8,692 nt of DNA from Acidimicrobiaceae bacterium (GCA_030838245.1 JAUTXB010000202.1:1-8692); one strand, 5' to 3'. Shown: positions 1 through 6,953, counted from the stretch's first letter. Notes: generated by a model from the letters alone, not told the origin. Made by a program: numbers and translations.

Positions 1-160
1 CTACGCCCAGGTGACGATGTTCAAACGTGACGCTGTCGACGAGTTGCGGGAGTACGGATTCGACCTCCGATTGGCGTTCGAGGACGATCCCAACAACTTC
101 GCCATGTTCCACGCCGAGGGGATTCCCTGCGTCTACATCCACTCCGGCTACTACGACTAA
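1..160 (+). CDS. C-terminal end of a HAD-like hydrolase (5' partial)
   Basis: The reading frame is open from base 2 and ends at a TAA at 158-160, giving the last 52 residues of a protein that begins outside the window. The tail reads through a short helix (FKRDAVDELREYGFDLR), then AFEDDPNN, then MFHAEGIPCVYIHSGYYD. An acidic E-D-D-x-x-x-N stretch after a short strand, followed by 'F...GIPCVYI', fits motif IV of the HAD (haloacid dehalogenase) superfamily, where paired acidic residues help bind Mg2+, and the strand after it. HAD enzymes are mostly phosphatases or nucleotidases. The catalytic DxD of motif I would lie upstream and cannot be seen, so activity and substrate are unknown. The gene converges on the GH43-type gene with 69 bases between the stop codons. 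Family assignment from the tail alone is moderately secure. Confidence 0.6.
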   Translation, partial: YAQVTMFKRDAVDELREYGFDLRLAFEDDPNNFAMFHAEGIPCVYIHSGYYD

Positions 161-199
161 AGAGCAATTGGTCTGACCGGGCTTATTGCTTCGCCGAAC

Positions 200-216
200 C
201 GCCCTCTTCGGAGGCG
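200..216. terminator. Hairpin with UUCG tetraloop between convergent genes (possible bidirectional terminator)
   Basis: CCTC at 203-206 pairs with GAGG at 211-214 around a TTCG loop, the very stable C(UUCG)G arrangement. Two further pairs form at the base if C202 is bulged. The hairpin lies 40 bases after the HAD stop and 13 bases past the GH43 stop on the other strand. Neither strand has a T-run after it, so it is either a weak or factor-assisted terminator or a 3'-end stabiliser. Nothing else is visible in 161-229. Confidence 0.35.
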
Positions 217-229
217 AACCAAGGTCCAA

Positions 230-1381
230 CTAACGGCCCGGAGACTTTCCATCGAATTGCGCCAGGTAGGGGCCCTTGGGGCCGAAGGCCACCCGAGCGA
301 TGGCGAGATAGGGGAACTGGAACGGCTTGTAGACGGCAGTCGGGGTGTACATGAGCCAGGTGACCCCGTTCTGGGTAAAGAGCGCCTCCTCGCTTGGACC
401 CTGCCCCTGGGCGTTCGAAGCCACCAGGGGCGTCGTCCTGGCATCGGTACAAGGACCTTGCACACCCTTGCACTGCTGGTAGGAGATCCCGGCTTGAGGC
501 ACATCGCTCGCATTTCCGGAGAAGAACAAGTAGTACTTCCCGCCCGACAGGACCATGTCGGGGGCTTCGATCAAATTCTGTTCCCACGCCTGCGAGGCCA
601 CGGCGATCGCGACGGGAGCGCCGACCACTGTGGTGCCGTCGGGACCGAGCCGCTGCGCCCAGATCTTCGTGGGCAGCACTTTGGACTTGTCGGCATTGGT
701 GTCGGCCTTCCACAGCAGCCAACGAGATCCGTTGGCGTCGGTGAAGGATCGGGGGTCGATGCTGCCCCACTGCTGACAGATCACCGGGGCGGGACCCGGG
801 ACGAAGGGACCCAGCGGGCTAGCCGAAGTGGCGTTGCCGATGCACTGGGAATCCACGCCGTCGGGGTTTGTTCGGTTGACATCTCGCGTCGTAAACCACA
901 TGACGTATTGGTTGCCGACCTTGAAGACGTCGGGTGCCCATATCCAGCCCCAGGACCAGGTGGGGAGCGTCGGCATCACGTCGGTGGGCTGAGCGAGGGT
1001 CGTCGTGCCATTCAGCACTCGCAATGGCACGTGCGGCGTGAGGAAGGGGCCACCGCCGGTGGCGTAGAGGTAATCACGGCCGCCGTCCACCATCACTGCT
1101 GGATCCGAGATCAGTTGATCTTGAGAAAAGATGGTGGCCGGAGCACTGGCTGAAGCGGGCGGAGGCAAGGCGGCCTGTTTCGGTGAGGCTCCGTTCGACG
1201 TCATCCCGACGGTGACGGCGATTACCGCGACGACCACGAGTGCCGCCCCGACCATCCACCGTCGCCGCTTCGTTCGGTTCTGCCGGGCGCGCCGGGCGAT
1301 CCGCGTGTTCGGTTCAGCAGGAAACGGGGGACCCGTCACGTTGCCGTCGGCCGAGCCGATTTGATCCGGGCGTGTTTGCAT
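230..1381 (-). CDS. Membrane-anchored glycoside hydrolase family 43-like protein
   Basis: This 383-residue protein has a basic cytoplasmic N-terminus (RRARQNRTKRRR, about residues 30-41), one hydrophobic segment at about 43-60 with no lipobox Cys, and an Ala/Pro/Ser-rich linker to about 85. It is therefore probably anchored in the membrane with the enzyme outside. The rest resembles a five-bladed beta-propeller of clan GH-F (GH43, arabinosidase/xylosidase type). Candidates for the three acidic catalytic residues are Asp93 in ISDPAV (general base), Asp209 in GSIDPRSF (pKa modulator) and Glu272 in LIEAPDM (general acid). IWAPDVF at 147-153 and the closing GPSEEALF region also fit the family. 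The probable role is trimming arabinose- or xylose-containing glycans at the cell surface; the substrate cannot be read from sequence. The ATG at 1381 has no clear Shine-Dalgarno sequence, and a GTG at codon 15 (1339) is an alternative that keeps the anchor. It lies 175 bases downstream of lnt on the same strand and is probably a separate unit. Confidence 0.75.
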   Translation of the reverse strand: MQTRPDQIGSADGNVTGPPFPAEPNTRIARRARQNRTKRRRWMVGAALVVVAVIAVTVGMTSNGASPKQAALPPPASASAPATIFSQDQLISDPAVMVDGGRDYLYATGGGPFLTPHVPLRVLNGTTTLAQPTDVMPTLPTWSWGWIWAPDVFKVGNQYVMWFTTRDVNRTNPDGVDSQCIGNATSASPLGPFVPGPAPVICQQWGSIDPRSFTDANGSRWLLWKADTNADKSKVLPTKIWAQRLGPDGTTVVGAPVAIAVASQAWEQNLIEAPDMVLSGGKYYLFFSGNASDVPQAGISYQQCKGVQGPCTDARTTPLVASNAQGQGPSEEALFTQNGVTWLMYTPTAVYKPFQFPYLAIARVAFGPKGPYLAQFDGKSPGR

Positions 1382-1556
1382 GATTTAGGTAACGATCAAC
1401 CCGGGTCAACCTCGCAGTTGGAGCGTGTCTCGCACTTGGTTGGCCCGCCGAGTGCGGAGGAGCCGTCATCGTTCCGGTTAACACCGGTTCCCCTCGCCGG
1501 GGCAAAAAAACGTTGCAGAACGATACCGCACCAGACACGCGTGAGGCCCACGGTGC
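1382..1556. other. Intergenic region between lnt and the GH43-like gene
   Basis: This 175-base non-coding stretch is more AT-rich in places than its surroundings. It holds a possible terminator for lnt (1504-1522), a 14-base inverted repeat CCGGT-TAAC-ACCGG at 1474-1487, a GC hairpin CCCC-TCGCC-GGGG at 1490-1502, and two TCAACC direct repeats exactly 10 bases apart (1396-1401 and 1406-1411) just before the GH43 start. On the minus strand TTGACC (1409-1404) and TAAATC (1387-1382) are 16 bases apart and could form a weak promoter. That promoter would start transcription at or slightly inside the annotated GH43 start codon. None of these sites is proven. Confidence 0.4.
1504..1522 (-). terminator. 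Possible weak intrinsic terminator after lnt
   Basis: Read on the minus strand, CGTT-CTGC-AACG (1522-1511) forms a 4-bp stem and is followed directly by seven T residues (1510-1504), 35 bases past the lnt stop codon. The T-run is unusual in such GC-rich DNA and placed as expected, but the stem is short. It would end the hem-lnt transcript before the GH43 gene. Confidence 0.3.
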
Positions 1557-3326
1557 TTACCGAGTGGTGATCGGAGCCTTCCGACGGCATGCCCGGTGGA
1601 ACAGGAGCCAGCCGCCGACCCACGCCAACCCGGCCAGGACCATGATCGGCGTGTCGCCGTAGCGGACGAACAGCGTCTCTCCGGTCCGCCGGTCGAGGGT
1701 GGCGGTGATCACCTGTAGCTTCCCGAGGGTGGAACGGCTGAGCAGCCGCCCCCGGTGGTCGATAACGGCGCTGAACCCTGTGGGCGCCGCTTGGAGCAGG
1801 TCGCGGCCTTGTTCCACCGCCTGGACCTCGGAGGCGGCGATCTCCTGGCTGGGCACCTGGTCTGTGGAGTACGACGAGGTGTTGGTCGGGACGATGAGCA
1901 GCTGGGCTCCGGCGCGGACCGAGGATCGCCCGCGGTCGGCATAGAAGACCTCGTACGACACCAAGGCGCCCAGGGGGGCGGCGGGCGTTGGCAGGAGGCC
2001 CGTTCCCGTGCCCGGGATGGCGTCGAGGGGGACCGAGGACAGGTCGGCCACATGCTGGAAGAACCCTCGGTAGGGAACGTATTCACCGAAGGGGACCCGG
2101 TGGACCTTCTCGAATCGAGACACCAGGTCGCCGTTCGGCCCCCAGGCCACCACCTCGTTGCGGAAGGTGGTGGACGACACGTTCTCGGTGACCCCGACCA
2201 CCAAGGTGGTGTGCAGCGTGCGGGCCAGCTTGCTCAGTGAGCCCTCCATGGATGACCCGTCGAGGGGCGAGGACAATGAGACGACGTCCTCGGGCCACAA
2301 GACGAGTTGGGGCGCGTCGCCGTTGTCGAGCTGTTGCAGGCGAGCGGTGGCCGCTCTTTGGGCAGCGAGGACGACGGACGGATCGACCTGGGATTTCCGG
2401 AAGCCCCGGACCCCGCCCCCTTGCACAGCTGCGGCGGTCACCGTGCCGCGAGGTGCGCCGCCATCGGAGGCGTGGTCGGCGACGATGGTGACGAGCACTA
2501 CCGCGATCAGGGCAATGGACCCCACCGCCGCGAAGTTCCGGAGCCCCTTCGTCCGCCTCACGGCCATGAGCGCGGCTTGGGACAGCAAGGCGACGGCCAC
2601 GCCTCCGGTGAAGACGGCGGCCGTGAGGAGGAGGGGTCCTCCCAATCGGGCCATGCCGACGACGGGTCCTCCGGCCTGGCCCAGGAAGACGCCACCGATG
2701 GGAAGACCGCCGAATGGCCATGACATGCGGGCCGCCTCAGCCAGGGTCATGGCCGCCGGGAAGGCCAGAGCCCGTGCCCCGGTGGTCCGGGAGGGCACGA
2801 CCAGACAGGCCACGGCGGGAAACAGCGCCTCGATCACGATGAGCGCGATTGCGCCCGCGACGGTGAACGAACGAGCCCACATGAGTCCCGGCACGAAACA
2901 CCCGAGCCCGGCCAGCCAGCCGGACCACAGGCGGGCTCGGGGCGAGAGGCCACCCAGGCGCCACCAGAGGAGTCCGGCAGCGGGAAAGGCCAGGACCCAG
3001 AACCCCCACGGAGGGAGGGACAGGGCCAGCCCGAGCCCGGCCAGGATCGACGGCACCGTCACGCCACCGCGGCGCGGTCTCGGCCGCTCCTTGCCCTGGG
3101 GTGGTCCCGGCCGCTCCTCTTCGTCCTCCAGAGATCCCGACCGCTCCCGGGCCCCCAGCGGTCCCGGCTGTTCCTGGCTCCCGGTGGCCAGGGACCGTTC
3201 TGGCTGCGCCGGCCCTGACGCACCGGGCTGTTCTGGCTGCGCCGGCCCTGACGCACCGGGCTGTCCGGATGGCGGCTGGGGGTCGGATGCCGGGCCGCCG
3301 AGGCGGCCCGACGTGGGTGTGGTCAC
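1557..3326 (-). CDS. lnt: Apolipoprotein N-acyltransferase-like protein with Ser in place of the catalytic Cys
   Basis: The 589-residue protein has the layout of Lnt, which moves an acyl chain from phospholipid to the N-terminal Cys of lipoproteins at the outer face of the cytoplasmic membrane. Residues 1-86 are a Pro/Gly/Glu/Ser-rich extension not typical of the family. About 90-283 hold several membrane spans, about 296-555 form a nitrilase-type domain, and 559-577 form a last span. Glu346 in VLWPEDVV, Lys407 in RFEKVHRVPFGEYVP, Glu415, Tyr458 and Glu459 match E. coli Glu267, Lys335, Glu343, Tyr388 and Glu389. The position of the acyl-enzyme Cys387 is Ser457 (codon TCG) in LVSYEVF. The only cysteines are at 143, 174 and 580, none in the nitrilase domain. 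The GTG start overlaps the hemG stop as GTGA, which favours translational coupling and supports keeping the long N-terminus; a later start near residue 88-90 cannot be excluded. The fold assignment is strong. Whether it is an active N-acyltransferase is open. Confidence 0.85.
   Translation of the reverse strand: MTTPTSGRLGGPASDPQPPSGQPGASGPAQPEQPGASGPAQPERSLATGSQEQPGPLGARERSGSLEDEEERPGPPQGKERPRPRRGGVTVPSILAGLGLALSLPPWGFWVLAFPAAGLLWWRLGGLSPRARLWSGWLAGLGCFVPGLMWARSFTVAGAIALIVIEALFPAVACLVVPSRTTGARALAFPAAMTLAEAARMSWPFGGLPIGGVFLGQAGGPVVGMARLGGPLLLTAAVFTGGVAVALLSQAALMAVRRTKGLRNFAAVGSIALIAVVLVTIVADHASDGGAPRGTVTAAAVQGGGVRGFRKSQVDPSVVLAAQRAATARLQQLDNGDAPQLVLWPEDVVSLSSPLDGSSMEGSLSKLARTLHTTLVVGVTENVSSTTFRNEVVAWGPNGDLVSRFEKVHRVPFGEYVPYRGFFQHVADLSSVPLDAIPGTGTGLLPTPAAPLGALVSYEVFYADRGRSSVRAGAQLLIVPTNTSSYSTDQVPSQEIAASEVQAVEQGRDLLQAAPTGFSAVIDHRGRLLSRSTLGKLQVITATLDRRTGETLFVRYGDTPIMVLAGLAWVGGWLLFHRACRRKAPITTR
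3197..3264. repeat. Perfect 33-bp tandem duplication inside lnt
   Basis: Bases 3198-3230 and 3231-3263 are identical, and the match extends one base on each side. The unit is a multiple of three and duplicates an 11-residue segment (QPGASGPAQPE) in the N-terminal extension of the Lnt-like protein. Perfect identity suggests a recent slippage or duplication event. Confidence 0.95.
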
Positions 3327-4819
3327 CGAATGGAGCCGCGGCGGTCAGGGGAGCCCAGGGCGCTGAGAACGGCGCGAGCGGCGGTGCGTCCCGATCCGAT
3401 GCAAGCAGGGATGCCCACACCGTGCATGTGGGCTCCGGCCACGGCCACCGAGCCCGCGGTGGCGACGTCCCCTTCGATCATGGCCACCTTGATCAGATGG
3501 CCCACGCCGTACTGGGGGAACGCACGGGGCCAGCGGGTGACCCCCCACTCGGTAGGAGGGGCGGAAATGTGGAGCACCGACCCGAGCTCGGCCACGACGG
3601 CGGCGCGAAGGGCGTCGTCACTGAGCCGGTCCGGCCGTCGGTCGCCGAACCGACCGACGGATACCCGCACGAGTACGTCGTCCGGTCGGTCGAGGTGCGG
3701 CCATTTCTCCGAGAGATATGTGCAACCGGTCATCAGGGCTGCCCGGCCGTCGATGGTGGTGCTGCGCGGAACCAAAAAGCCGGTCCCCTCCAACGGGCCG
3801 GGCAGGGCCGCTCGCGGGAAGGCCAGCGTGATGACGGCCACCGATGCGTACCCAATGGTCGACAACAGTTCAGCCGCCACTGCGGCATGTGGTGCCAGCA
3901 GTGCCCCCGCGCCCGGCGCCGGGATAGCCACGACGACGCCGTCCACCGACAGGCACTGGTCGCCGGGCCCGGACAGGGCCAGATGCCACTGATCACCCTC
4001 CCGTCTCAGCCCGTCCACCCTCGTTCCCGTCCGCACCTCGACGTTCCAGCTCGACAACCGGTCCACCAGCCGATCGGCCAGACTCGCCGTTCCCTCTTTG
4101 AGGGACCAAAAGACCGGTCCGGAGGCGACGCCGGTCGGTTCGGTCGCCTCGGTGGCGTGGGCCCGGCTGGTCGACGCCGGCCGCAGATTGCGCATCAGGC
4201 TTCCGGGCTGCTGGGAAGCGGTAACCAGCATGGGGAAGGTCGCCGCCGCGCTGAGGCGGTCCACCCCTCCGGCATTGATGCCGCCGACCAACGGGTCGAC
4301 CAGGCGCTCGACAACCGCTCGCCCCAGCCGTTCGGCCACGATGTCGCCCACGGCCCGGTCGCCGGGCACCGGCTCGGGGCGCCTGGGTCGCACCAGGTCC
4401 CGACCGACACCGACCAACTGGGACCAGCTGAGGATTCCGGCGCGGGCCAGCGGCCACCAGCGAGTGGGCACGCCGAGGTTCAATCCCGAAGGGAGTGTCC
4501 GGAGCCGGCCTCGAGCGAAGACGGCTGCCCCGCTGGCCCCCACGGGGACCAGCTCGTCGGTGATGCCCAGCTCCTCGCACAGCTCGGTTGCCTCCGGTCG
4601 CCGAGCGAGGAAGGCGTCGGGAGCCAGATCGACCGTGCGCCCGGCAAAGGTGGTCCGCTGCAGCTTGCCCCCGACCCGGTCGTCGGCTTCGAGGATGATG
4701 ACCGACGGGGAGTCGGTGCCGACCGGGGAGTCCCGACCGGTGACCAGTTCCCATGCCGCCGCCAGTCCGGCGATGCCCCCGCCGACCACGGCGATGACCG
4801 GCCGCCGGTCAGGGCTCAC
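3323..4819 (-). CDS. hemY: Protoporphyrinogen/coproporphyrinogen III oxidase, HemG/HemY (CgoX) type
   Basis: This FAD enzyme oxidises the porphyrinogen to the porphyrin by six electrons using O2. In actinobacteria the usual substrate is coproporphyrinogen III, so the name CgoX is also valid. With the start used here it has 498 residues. The dinucleotide-binding motif VVGGGIAGLAAAW is at about 11-23, an acidic ribose-binding position at Glu44 sits in ILEADDRVGGK, and the C-terminal FAD motif HGVGIPACIGSGR is at about 466-478. A GTG at 4870 would give 515 residues but would overlap hemH by 62 bases. The GTG at 4819 leaves an 11-base overlap and starts ten residues before the FAD motif, as in relatives, so I prefer it; GTG 4855 is a third option. 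Its TGA shares four bases with the lnt GTG. It follows hemH directly, which matches its place in the pathway. Confidence 0.9.
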   Translation of the reverse strand: MSPDRRPVIAVVGGGIAGLAAAWELVTGRDSPVGTDSPSVIILEADDRVGGKLQRTTFAGRTVDLAPDAFLARRPEATELCEELGITDELVPVGASGAAVFARGRLRTLPSGLNLGVPTRWWPLARAGILSWSQLVGVGRDLVRPRRPEPVPGDRAVGDIVAERLGRAVVERLVDPLVGGINAGGVDRLSAAATFPMLVTASQQPGSLMRNLRPASTSRAHATEATEPTGVASGPVFWSLKEGTASLADRLVDRLSSWNVEVRTGTRVDGLRREGDQWHLALSGPGDQCLSVDGVVVAIPAPGAGALLAPHAAVAAELLSTIGYASVAVITLAFPRAALPGPLEGTGFLVPRSTTIDGRAALMTGCTYLSEKWPHLDRPDDVLVRVSVGRFGDRRPDRLSDDALRAAVVAELGSVLHISAPPTEWGVTRWPRAFPQYGVGHLIKVAMIEGDVATAGSVAVAGAHMHGVGIPACIGSGRTAARAVLSALGSPDRRGSIR

Positions 4820-5780
4820 GGCCGGGATTCCCGAGGCACGCGTCCCCGCTTCCACTACCGGCCGCGACACGCACCGCGTCGGCCAGCACGGCTACAAAGC
4901 GAGGGTCGTCGTTCAACGACGCCGTGCGGGCGAAGGAGACGCCGACCGATTGGGCGACCGCCGCCGCCTCGATGTCGAGATCGAAGAGGACCTCCATGTG
5001 GTCCGACACGAATCCCACCGGGCAGACCAGCACGGCCGGTGCTCCCTCCGCGGCGATCGAGCGGATCTCGTCGAGCAGGTTCGGGCCGAGCCACTCGTCG
5101 GCCGTCCGGCCCGCACTCTGCCATGCCACCCGCCAGTGCTCCAGGCCGGCCAGGGCGGCGATCATCGCCGCTGACTCCTCGACCTCGTCCCGATAGGGAT
5201 CGTCCTCGTTGACCGCCGCGGTCGGCACGCTGTGGGCGGTGAAGACGACCACGCAATCGGTGCGGTCGCGCCGGGACAGGGACGCCAGCCCGGCCTGTAC
5301 CCGGTCGGCAAGGATCTGGGCGAAGCCGGGGGCCCGGAACCAACTGGCCACGGGGACGAGCTCGATGGGGGGGTCCATCGATGATGAAGCCCGGGCTGCC
5401 CGCTCCAGGTACTGACCGGTGCCCGCCGACGACTGGTGCGGGGTGAGGGCGATCCCCACGGCCCGGGTCACGCCGGCGCGAGCCAGCTCGGCCACGCCGT
5501 CCTCGATGGTGGGCGCGGTGTGCTTCGATCCGTACCGGACCACGAAGCCGCCCGGCGCGGCGGCGTCGAGTGCGGCGGCCAGGCCATCGACCTGTGCACG
5601 GGTGTGCTGGCGCAAGGGCGAAGTGCCGCCGATCGCCTCGTACCGTCCGACCAGTTCGGCCAGGAGCTCGGGCGTGGGTGGCCGACCCCTTCGGATCGAG
5701 GTGTAGAAGGACTCAATCTCCTCCGGCGTGGCCGGCGTGCCGTGGGCCATGACCAACACACCGGTCGGCCGTTCCGGCAT
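4809..5780 (-). CDS. hemH: Ferrochelatase (coproporphyrin III ferrochelatase type)
   Basis: The enzyme inserts Fe2+ into a porphyrin. In actinobacteria this is normally coproporphyrin III (CpfC), and a separate decarboxylase then makes heme b. The 323-residue protein begins with the typical strand GVLVMAHGTP and contains GGTSPLRQHT (about 51-60), TPHQSSAGTGQYLE (113-126), FTAHSVP (180-186) and CPVGFVSDHMEVLFDLD (253-269). His183 and Glu263 correspond to the metal-insertion residues His183 and Glu264 of the B. subtilis enzyme. Some actinobacterial ferrochelatases hold a [2Fe-2S] cluster on four Cys. Here only Cys176, Cys253 and Cys315 exist, so the cluster is probably absent. The ATG at 5780 shares one base with the hemE stop (TGATG) and has a strong purine-rich ribosome site in front; a TTG one codon earlier is possible but less likely. 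The last 15 or so residues beyond the conserved domain are a free tail overlapping the hemG start. Confidence 0.95.
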   Translation of the reverse strand: MPERPTGVLVMAHGTPATPEEIESFYTSIRRGRPPTPELLAELVGRYEAIGGTSPLRQHTRAQVDGLAAALDAAAPGGFVVRYGSKHTAPTIEDGVAELARAGVTRAVGIALTPHQSSAGTGQYLERAARASSSMDPPIELVPVASWFRAPGFAQILADRVQAGLASLSRRDRTDCVVVFTAHSVPTAAVNEDDPYRDEVEESAAMIAALAGLEHWRVAWQSAGRTADEWLGPNLLDEIRSIAAEGAPAVLVCPVGFVSDHMEVLFDLDIEAAAVAQSVGVSFARTASLNDDPRFVAVLADAVRVAAGSGSGDACLGNPGREP

Positions 5781-6889
5781 CAACCCTCTCCCTCGAGGCC
5801 GCTCCTGGCGCCGCCCCCGCTACTGACCTGGACACCGGCCCGACCCTCGCGGTGCACCAGCTCGACCAGTTGCTCGAGGATGCCCGGATCGGTCTCGGGG
5901 AGCACGCCGTGACCGAGATTGAACACGTGCCCGGGGTCGGCACCGGCCCGGCTGAGCACGTCTCGGGCCTCGTCGGCCACCACGTCCCACGGCGCCAGGC
6001 ACAGGACCGGATCCAGGTTGCCCTGGACGGCCAGGTGGGGACCGATCCGGCGTCGGGCGGCGTCGAGCGGTACCCGCCAGTCGACACCGATGACCGTCGA
6101 GCCGGCCAGAGCCATCAACGGGAGGAGCTCGCCGGTGCCCACGCCGAACAGAATGGTGGGCACGCCAGGATGGGACTGGGCCAGCTCGGCGAAGAGCCGC
6201 CGGGTGGCGGGGAGGACGAGCTCCTCATAGTCACGGGGGGTAAGGATGCCCGCCCAACTGTCGAAGACCTGGACGGCCGAGGCCCCGGCGTCCAGCTGTG
6301 AGCGCAACGAGGCGACGGCCAGATCGGTCAGTCGTTCGACCAGGCGGTGCCAGAGCTTCGGGTCGGTGTGCATCAGGGCCTTGATCCTGGTGAAGTTCTT
6401 GGAGGGTCCGCCCTCCACCAGGTAGCTGCCGACGGTGAACGGACCGCCGGCGAAGCCGATCAGCGGCACGGTCAGCTCACCGGCCAGGATGCCGACCGCT
6501 TCGGCCACATAAGGGGTGTCGGTCTCCGGCTCGAGCGGTCGCAGCCGCTCCAGATCGGTCGCCGAGCGGAACGGTCGGTCCACCACCGGGCCCACACCGG
6601 GGGCGACGTCCACGCCGAAGCCGATGGCCGCGATGGGGACGACGATGTCGGAGAAGAAGATGGCGGCGTCGGTGCCGTAGCGCCGGACGGGCTGGAGGGT
6701 CAGCTCGGCCACCAGCTCGGGCCGAGAAATGGCCTCGAGGATGCTTCCTTGGCCCCGGGCAGCCAGGTACTCGGGGAGGGACCGTCCGGCCTGGCGCATG
6801 AACCACACCGGCACCTGCGGCGTCGGCTGCCGCCGGCATGCCCGTATGAACGGCGAGTCGTCGTAGTTGACGTGGGCTGGAGCGGGCAC
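5780..6889 (-). CDS. hemE: Uroporphyrinogen decarboxylase
   Basis: HemE removes four acetate carboxyl groups from uroporphyrinogen III to give coproporphyrinogen III in the cytoplasm, without a cofactor. The 369-residue protein has the usual family length. Signature one, PVWFMRQAGRSLPEY, is at 27-41, with arginines that bind the substrate. Asp81 in FFSDIVVP is the essential Asp equivalent to human Asp86. Signature two, GFAGGPFTVGSYLVEG, is at 145-160 with the conserved Tyr156, followed by FDSWAG at 209-214 and His327 in NLGHGVLPET. The GTG at 6889 follows a G-rich stretch that could act as ribosome site and leaves about nine residues before the conserved DSPFIRACR start. It is the first gene of the hemE-hemH-hemG-lnt cluster and is divergent from the HelD-like gene. 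All expected catalytic residues are present and nothing looks disrupted. Confidence 0.96.
   Translation of the reverse strand: MPAPAHVNYDDSPFIRACRRQPTPQVPVWFMRQAGRSLPEYLAARGQGSILEAISRPELVAELTLQPVRRYGTDAAIFFSDIVVPIAAIGFGVDVAPGVGPVVDRPFRSATDLERLRPLEPETDTPYVAEAVGILAGELTVPLIGFAGGPFTVGSYLVEGGPSKNFTRIKALMHTDPKLWHRLVERLTDLAVASLRSQLDAGASAVQVFDSWAGILTPRDYEELVLPATRRLFAELAQSHPGVPTILFGVGTGELLPLMALAGSTVIGVDWRVPLDAARRRIGPHLAVQGNLDPVLCLAPWDVVADEARDVLSRAGADPGHVFNLGHGVLPETDPGILEQLVELVHREGRAGVQVSSGGGARSGLEGEG
5784..5794 (-). promoter_or_regulatory. Ribosome binding site of hemH
   Basis: The minus strand reads GAGGGAGAGGG, ending three bases before the ATG at 5780, with GGAG seven bases away. It lies inside the last codons of hemE and supports the ATG over the TTG at 5783. 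Confidence 0.7.
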
Positions 6890-6953
6890 CCCCCGACGCT
6901 ACCGCCGGGCCTGTGCTCCAGCCGAGTCGGCGACCAGCCGTCACTGGGCGCAC

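Noticed and set aside
257..1153. 298-codon plus-strand open frame opposite the GH43-like gene
   Set aside because: It has low-information, His/Gly/Arg-rich composition, and the opposite strand has a clear anchor plus catalytic motifs.
3197..3264. Possible CRISPR or mobile-element signature from the repeated 33-bp unit
   Set aside because: There are only two abutting copies with no spacer, in frame within a coding sequence. It is a simple tandem duplication.
2158..3366. 402-codon plus-strand open frame opposite lnt
   Set aside because: It is an antisense shadow with Pro/Arg/Thr-rich sequence and no domain.
3101..5212. 703-codon plus-strand open frame opposite hemG, hemH and part of lnt
   Set aside because: It is Arg/Gly/Pro/His-rich with no recognisable domain and lies antisense to clearly conserved enzymes. 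Long mirror frames are expected in GC-rich coding DNA.
5780..6889. Possible previously undescribed system around the heme cluster
   Set aside because: hemE, hemH and hemG are intact and canonical in catalytic residues and order; only the coupled lnt is unusual.
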